Below, one piece after another: positions 61,173-64,000 of a stretch of DNA of 64,000 bases. The notes under the pieces are model-generated. The model searched no databases and was not told where the DNA came from. It saw only the letters and a list, made by a program, of their open reading frames with translations. The translations under genes and the position numbers were made by a program. The DNA is from Brevibacillus sp051967035. Lineage in GTDB: Bacteria; Bacillota; Bacilli; Brevibacillales; Brevibacillaceae. Within the stretch, counting starts at the first letter, position 1. Every line of letters begins with the position of its first letter. Location: NCBI RefSeq assembly GCF_051967035.1, contig NZ_JBQCKK010000002.1, positions 327,849 to 391,848 of the forward strand, read 5' to 3'.

Positions 61173-62614
61173 AACTATGGGGAGGACGCTTCACGAAGCC
61201 GACGAATCAGCTCGTAGAAGAGTATACAGCTTCGATCTCGTTTGACCAGAAGATGTGGCGTCAGGACATCGTCGGCAGCCTGGCACATGTTGCGATGCTG
61301 GGCAAGTGCGGCATCCTGCCGATGGAGGAAGTACGCCAAATCATCGCAGGCTTGAAAAAAGTGAAAGACAAAATCGAGCGTGGGCAGGCGGAATTTTTGG
61401 TGGCGCACGAAGATGTCCATATGAATATCGAGAAAATGCTGATCGAGGAGATCGGTCCGGTGGGGGGCAAGCTTCACACCGGGCGGAGCCGCAACGACCA
61501 GGTCGCACTCGATATGCACTTGTACCTGCGAGAAAAGCTGATGGAAATTATCCAGTTGGCCATGTATTTGCAGGAAGCGCTGCTTGAGCAAGCCAGTCAG
61601 CATCTCGATACGGTCATGCCAGGCTACACGCATCTGCAGCGTGCGCAGCCGGTGTTGTTCGGCTACCACCTGATGGCGTATGTTTCCATGCTGCAGCGCG
61701 ATATCGAGCGGATGACCGAGACGTGGAAACGGGTAAATGTGCTGCCGCTTGGCGCTGGTGCGCTAGCAGGCACGACCTTCCCGATTGACCGGACGTTTGT
61801 CGCAGAGATGCTGCAATTCGATGGCATCTATCAAAACAGCATGGACGCGGTGAGCGACCGCGATTTCATCGTGGAGTTTTTGGCCGATGCGTCCTTGCTG
61901 ATGACCCATCTGTCCCGTCTGTGCGAGGAGCTGGTCATCTGGAGCAGCCAGGAGTTTTCCTTTGTGGAGCTGGACGACGCCTTCTGCACAGGCTCCAGCA
62001 TCATGCCGCAAAAGAAAAATCCGGACGTTGCCGAGCTGGTGCGGGGAAAAACGGGCCGGGTCTACGGCAACCTGTTCGGTCTGTTGACAGTGCTTAAAGG
62101 CTTGCCGCTCGCCTACAACAAGGACATGCAGGAAGACAAGGAAGGCATGTTCGATACGGTGGCGACGATTCACGGGGCGCTCGCATTGCTGACGCCGATG
62201 ATAAAGACGATGCAGGTGCGGACAGAGCGCATGCGCCAGGCTGTTACCAACGATTTCTCCAACGCTACGGACTTGGCCGACTACCTGGTGCGCAAAAACA
62301 TGCCGTTCCGCCAGGCTCACGAGGTCGTAGGCAGAGCTGTGCTGTACTGCATTGAGCAGCAAAAGTTCTTGCTGGATTTGACGCTGGAGGAATTCCAAAG
62401 CTTTTCTGGAGTCATCGGGGCAGATGTGTACGACGCGCTGGCGGTTGAAACCGTCGTGAACGCTCGCAATGTGCTGGGAGGAACCGCGCGCAATCAGGTG
62501 GAAGCGCAGATTGCCTGGTATCGTGAGAAAGGGAAAGAGACGCAGGTCTGGGTAGACAGAAACAGCCAAAAAGTGATGATTGAGTCGCTGATCGACGTAG
62601 GATCGCCAGCGTAA
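61169..62614 (+). CDS. argH: Argininosuccinate lyase
   Basis: Final step: splits argininosuccinate into arginine and fumarate. The protein has 481 residues. The N-terminus is MKLWGGRFTKPT. HEDVHMNIE and HTGRSRNDQVALD (about 110-122) follow. The fumarase/aspartase signature is GSSIMPQKKNPD (about 278-289) with the catalytic Ser loop. The extra length at the C-terminus (about 20 residues) has no known motif. Confidence 0.97.
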   Translation: MKLWGGRFTKPTNQLVEEYTASISFDQKMWRQDIVGSLAHVAMLGKCGILPMEEVRQIIAGLKKVKDKIERGQAEFLVAHEDVHMNIEKMLIEEIGPVGGKLHTGRSRNDQVALDMHLYLREKLMEIIQLAMYLQEALLEQASQHLDTVMPGYTHLQRAQPVLFGYHLMAYVSMLQRDIERMTETWKRVNVLPLGAGALAGTTFPIDRTFVAEMLQFDGIYQNSMDAVSDRDFIVEFLADASLLMTHLSRLCEELVIWSSQEFSFVELDDAFCTGSSIMPQKKNPDVAELVRGKTGRVYGNLFGLLTVLKGLPLAYNKDMQEDKEGMFDTVATIHGALALLTPMIKTMQVRTERMRQAVTNDFSNATDLADYLVRKNMPFRQAHEVVGRAVLYCIEQQKFLLDLTLEEFQSFSGVIGADVYDALAVETVVNARNVLGGTARNQVEAQIAWYREKGKETQVWVDRNSQKVMIESLIDVGSPA

Positions 62615-62638
62615 CGTGAGAAACGGCAGAAACGCGAG

Positions 62639-62669
62639 AACGGATAGGCACGCCAGCCTGTCCGTTTTT
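62639..62669 (+). terminator. Terminator of argG-argH
   Basis: AACGGATAGGC (62639-62649) pairs with GCCTGTCCGTT (62656-62666; one G-T), followed by TTT. Confidence 0.9.
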
Positions 62670-62782
62670 GCATGGGAAAACGATGGGGGGAGAAAACGAG
62701 GCGTGCGCTTGGCGTTTAGTACGGGGTGTCTGGGGCAATAATTGTGAAAAGGTCATAGGGTCGAAAGCGGGCAAAAATCACC

Positions 62783-63895
62783 ATGCTAGAGAATTACAAA
62801 ATCAGTCCCCGACAATTTATGATGTTGGTTACCCTTGTCACAATCGGAGATTCTGTCCTGGTCCTTCCGGCGATTGCAGCAGAGCTTGCGAAACAGGACG
62901 CCTGGATTTCCGTGACGATCGGGCTGCTGATCGGAATGGGCAATGTTCTCTTGATGATCGCAGTAGGCAAGCGGTATCCGAATGAAAGCTTCTTTTCTTT
63001 CCTGGATAACACGTTCGGGCGAGTGTTGGGCACGATCATTACACTCTCCTTTGTTTGGTATACGTTTTTTTCGGCTTCGGCACACGTTCTGGAGACGGGA
63101 GACTTTGTCGGGACGTACTTGTTGAATCATACGCCGAGCATCGCCATTCAACTGCTGCTCGTCAGTCTCATCATGTTCGGCGTGCGTCTGGGGCTGCAAA
63201 CCGTCGCCTATTCGGCGCAGCTGTATTTTTACGGATTCTTTGGCCTGTTCGTGCTGCTGATGCTGTGCCTGATTCCCCAGGCAGACGTATCCAGGCTCCA
63301 GCCTGTGCTGGAAAATGGCTGGAAGCCGGTGATGGCCGGAGCGATTCCTTCCATTGCTTTTCCGTTTTCCGAACTGGTTATTTTTTTGGCGATCCTGCCG
63401 TACGTATCCCCGATTCAGAAACGGATGAGGCATTTTTGGAAAGGGGCGTTCCTGGGCGGGCTTGTGCTTGTCCTCGTCATGTTGATGTGCATTCTCGTCT
63501 TGGGAGCGGACATGACCGCCAGACACGTGTACCCCTCGTATGTACTCGCCAAGCAAATGAAGGTCGGGCTGTTCATCCAGCGTCTGGAAGTTGTATTGGC
63601 TGTAGTCTGGTTCATCGCCGTAAACGTCAAAATCATGATCTACAGTGTGTTTTTTCAGCTGGGGCTGCGGCATGTGTTTCGGATTCGGGATATGTCGGTG
63701 CTGACCCTCCCGTACATGGTCATGCTGCTGGTGATGGCGAATATTTTTACGCCCAACATGGTGGTATACGGCCAAATCATCTCGCAGCACTGGCCGTTCT
63801 ACGACTTTACGTACTCCATCGGTCTTCTGCTCCTGCTCTTGGCGGTTCACAAGCTGAGAAGCAGATGGGCAGCTGCGAAAAGAAACGCGTCTTAA
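62783..63895 (+). CDS. GerAB-type spore germination permease
   Basis: Endospore germination transporter of the APC-like GerAB/GerKB/YndE family, 370 residues with about ten membrane helices. It is the B subunit of a germinant receptor in the spore inner membrane, where amino acids or nutrients bind. The N-terminus KISPRQFMMLVTLVTIGDSVLV and the conserved central MAGAIPSIAFPFSELVIFLAILPY are typical. No strong ribosome site is seen. No A or C subunit gene is visible in the window, so it may be an orphan or its partners lie downstream. Confidence 0.9.
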   Translation: MLENYKISPRQFMMLVTLVTIGDSVLVLPAIAAELAKQDAWISVTIGLLIGMGNVLLMIAVGKRYPNESFFSFLDNTFGRVLGTIITLSFVWYTFFSASAHVLETGDFVGTYLLNHTPSIAIQLLLVSLIMFGVRLGLQTVAYSAQLYFYGFFGLFVLLMLCLIPQADVSRLQPVLENGWKPVMAGAIPSIAFPFSELVIFLAILPYVSPIQKRMRHFWKGAFLGGLVLVLVMLMCILVLGADMTARHVYPSYVLAKQMKVGLFIQRLEVVLAVVWFIAVNVKIMIYSVFFQLGLRHVFRIRDMSVLTLPYMVMLLVMANIFTPNMVVYGQIISQHWPFYDFTYSIGLLLLLLAVHKLRSRWAAAKRNAS

Positions 63896-63923
63896 CATCA
63901 AAAACGCCGCGACTCTCGGGTGA

Positions 63924-64000
63924 TGAAGTGCCCCCTGTCAAGTAGACAGTGAAAAAAACAAAAAGCTTAGACACCAATCTGAACCTAGGTTGGTGTCTTC
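63924..64000 (+). mobile_element. Possible terminus of an IS3-family (IS150-like) element, cut by window end
   Basis: TGAAGTGCCCCCTGTCAAGT, AGACAGT at 63924-63950 resembles the terminal repeat of IS150-group elements. It is followed by a strong hairpin (AGACACCAA with TTGGTGTCT, about 63968-63997), as in many IS leaders that block outside transcription. No transposase lies in the window, so the call is tentative. Confidence 0.4.

Noticed and set aside
62786..63901. 371-codon minus-strand frame opposite the germination permease
   Set aside because: Extremely rich in His/Gln/Arg with no membrane or domain pattern; the plus strand gives a clear GerAB-type protein.
1..64000. tRNA, rRNA and CRISPR arrays
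   Set aside because: No tRNA-like cloverleaf with a TTCRA loop, rRNA segment or regularly spaced direct repeats was noticed, though short tRNAs could be missed without a tool.

Overview
The window reads as chromosome of an endospore-forming, peritrichously flagellated Firmicute with an S-layer. Brevibacillus or a close relative is the best fit. Evidence: a Spo0E-type phosphatase, a GerAB-type germinant permease, SLH-anchored secreted protease, SLAP-domain proteins, the DegS/DegU - ComF - FlgM - Hag order of Bacillales, an S-box riboswitch before metK, and secA followed by prfB with a programmed +1 frameshift. No rRNA, tRNA or CRISPR array was recognised. The genus is inferred from gene content and was not tested by a search.

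Layout. 1-7230: the end of a HAD phosphatase gene, a Spo0E-like regulator, three tandem SLAP-domain paralogues and a subtilase with three SLH domains (cell-surface block). 7391-8880: SAM-I riboswitch and metK. 9023-15979: a NodB deacetylase coupled to degS-degU, then an unknown small membrane protein, comFA, comFC and yvyF. 16110-21623: flgM-flgN-flgK-flgL-DUF6470-fliW-csrA, then hag with a CsrA-type leader hairpin. 21787-34019: an AT-rich 13-gene flagellin-glycosylation island: a Maf-type glycosyltransferase, a complete legionaminic-acid-like nonulosonate pathway, and extra sugar-tailoring enzymes (TylF methyltransferase, ATP-grasp ligase, HAD phosphatase, PIG-L deacetylase). 34080-36716: flaG-fliD-fliS-fliT. 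36838-38784: a yjfB-like motility gene on the minus strand, divergent from a motA-motB pair. 39086-42831: an amino-acid ABC transporter without its ATPase, a cold-shock protein, an HD-GYP protein (minus) and hpf. 43028-48570: secA (without the usual zinc tail), an unknown gene, prfB, a YciI-like gene and a cytochrome c lipoprotein. 48755-57275 and 59913-62614: arginine genes argC-argB-argD, carA-carB-argF and argG-argH, each group behind a tandem pair of ArgR-type boxes, with no argJ in the cluster. Between argF and argG sits an unusual module: two tandem copies of a structured element, a 25-residue hydrophobic peptide gene ending at a terminator, a DUF5317 membrane protein and a membrane HD-GYP phosphodiesterase. 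62783-63895: a GerAB-type permease, followed at 63924 by what may be the end of an IS3-family element.

How the parts fit. Five sites matching the flagellar sigma-D consensus, all with a 16-base spacer, precede flgM, hag, the glycosylation island, flaG-fliD-fliS-fliT and yjfB. The late flagellar regulon would therefore include the sugar pathway. FlgM, FliW and CsrA then hold back sigma-D activity and Hag translation until the hook is complete. The two HD-GYP proteins and DegS/DegU add switches between motility and other lifestyles.

The two least explained features are the structured-repeat/peptide/DUF5317/HD-GYP module at 57391-59579 and the extra tailoring genes of the glycosylation island.
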